From Caulobacteraceae bacterium (lineage in GTDB: Bacteria; Pseudomonadota; Alphaproteobacteria; Caulobacterales; Caulobacteraceae), in assembly GCA_947452665.1 (NCBI GenBank), contig CANGEH010000110.1:1-7015 (forward strand): DNA of 7,015 nt, in the 5' to 3' direction. The notes below the pieces were generated by a model. It was given only the letters and a program-made list of their open reading frames with translations. It did no database searches and had not been told where the DNA came from. Each line of letters starts with the position of its first letter. Position 1 is the first letter of the stretch. A program made the translations under genes and the position numbers. Below, in pieces: positions 6,678 through 7,015 of this stretch.

Positions 6678-6711
6678 CCCTGCCCATGGCGCAGTGATCG
6701 CATAGGCAGGG
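6678..6711 (-). promoter_or_regulatory. Imperfect long hairpin in the likely glcB leader
   Basis: CCCTGCC (6678-6684) and GGCAGGG (6705-6711) form a perfect 7-base stem. The 20 bases between them can extend it with a bulged inner stem (minus strand: ATG-CG pairing with CGC-C-AT). The structure ends 17 bases before the glcB ATG, next to the only purine-rich stretch that could serve as ribosome-binding site. A run of T follows the arm on the wrong side for a glcB-directed terminator. It may affect translation or bind a regulator. Unproven. Confidence 0.3.
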
Positions 6712-6851
6712 CAAAAAGATATATGGCTTGGCTGAAAATGCCCAGAATAGGAGCCAATTTGCGCCCAGATCCGCCAATCCACCGGCCGACCAAATCGGCA
6801 CTTGCCCCGCCCGCCCGGCTGGCTCAGTCTGGCAAATTGAACGACGGTTAA

Positions 6852-7015
6852 ATGAGTGGGGCTTGGCCTATGCGGCTATCTTTGATTTGGCACAGGCTCG
6901 TTCTGGCCTTGGGCCTACTGGGCTTGTCTGGCCAGTTGGCCTGGGGCGCGGATTCTGCGCGGCCGCAATGCCAAACCGTGCGCCTGTCCGATATTGGTTG
7001 GACCGATGTGACCGC
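6852..7015 (+). CDS. Choline/glycine-betaine-type ABC transporter substrate-binding protein, 5' part only
   Basis: The first 54 codons of a periplasmic binding protein that continues past the right edge. A Sec signal peptide is clear: arginine/histidine n-region, hydrophobic core around LVLALGLLGLSG, and a likely cleavage after AWG just before ADS. The mature start contains CQTVRLSDIGWTDVTA, very like the N-terminus of ChoX/ProX-type (OpuAC domain) proteins, where the GWTD tryptophan belongs to the aromatic box that holds the quaternary amine. I infer uptake of choline or betaine. The start is ambiguous: ATG at 6852, or ATG at 6870, which gives a more typical short n-region and has a GTGGGG run nine bases upstream. 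Neither has a good Shine-Dalgarno. It is divergent from malate synthase G; permease and ATPase genes would be expected to the right, outside the window. Confidence 0.75.
   Translation, partial: MSGAWPMRLSLIWHRLVLALGLLGLSGQLAWGADSARPQCQTVRLSDIGWTDVT

Noticed and set aside
6785..6799. GCCGA-CCAAA-TCGGC hairpin in the glcB/binding-protein spacer
   Set aside because: Five-base arms are expected often by chance, and it lines up with no promoter-like element.
6661..6801. 47-codon N-terminal extension of malate synthase G
   Set aside because: The in-frame extension has no similarity to the family, no ribosome-binding site at its start, and would cover the leader hairpin. The ATG at 6660 gives the usual length.

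Overview
The window looks like chromosomal DNA from a moderately GC-rich alphaproteobacterium. The basis is general: GC-leaning codon use, close family matches of the encoded proteins, and the mix of a class-typical nitronate monooxygenase, a DUF1345 membrane protein, malate synthase G and a choline/betaine-type ABC binding protein. A Caulobacterales-like lineage is possible, but the sequence alone does not settle it. There is no rRNA, tRNA, CRISPR array, insertion sequence or phage gene, and no gene-free stretch longer than about 200 bases.

Left block (1-2836), all on the minus strand. In order of transcription it holds a DUF1345 integral membrane protein (2198-2836), a membrane-anchored metallo-beta-lactamase-fold hydrolase (1028-2131), and a nitronate monooxygenase-family flavoenzyme (start at 825, running off the left edge). 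The first two are 66 bases apart and may be co-transcribed. The third has its own candidate promoter with a dyad over its -35. Between the hydrolase and the flavoenzyme lies the least expected item: a short decayed copy of the DUF1345 gene (922-1004). It keeps two separate pieces of that gene in order, orientation and frame, so the hydrolase gene sits between an intact DUF1345 gene and a remnant of the same gene.

Centre (2837-3980). A 178-base divergent spacer with two 19-base dyads and a weak minus-strand promoter separates DUF1345 from an isopenicillin N synthase-type 2-oxoglutarate/Fe(II) oxygenase (3015-3980, plus). That gene ends tail to tail with the next one, with an 8-base overlap.

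Right block (3973-7015). On the minus strand, malate synthase G (4501-6660) is followed by a GlcG/HbpS-family small protein (3973-4410). These are the glcB and glcG partners known from glycolate-utilisation operons, here in the order glcB then glcG and without glycolate oxidase genes in view. They suggest glyoxylate assimilation to malate. Divergent from glcB, at the right edge, is the start of a periplasmic choline/glycine-betaine-type ABC substrate-binding protein (6852-7015, plus). The 191-base spacer contains a long imperfect hairpin that would lie in the glcB 5' leader.

Most genes are clear family members. I see no evidence of a wholly new multi-gene system. The points most worth following are the DUF1345 remnant, the dyads in the promoter regions and the glcB leader hairpin.
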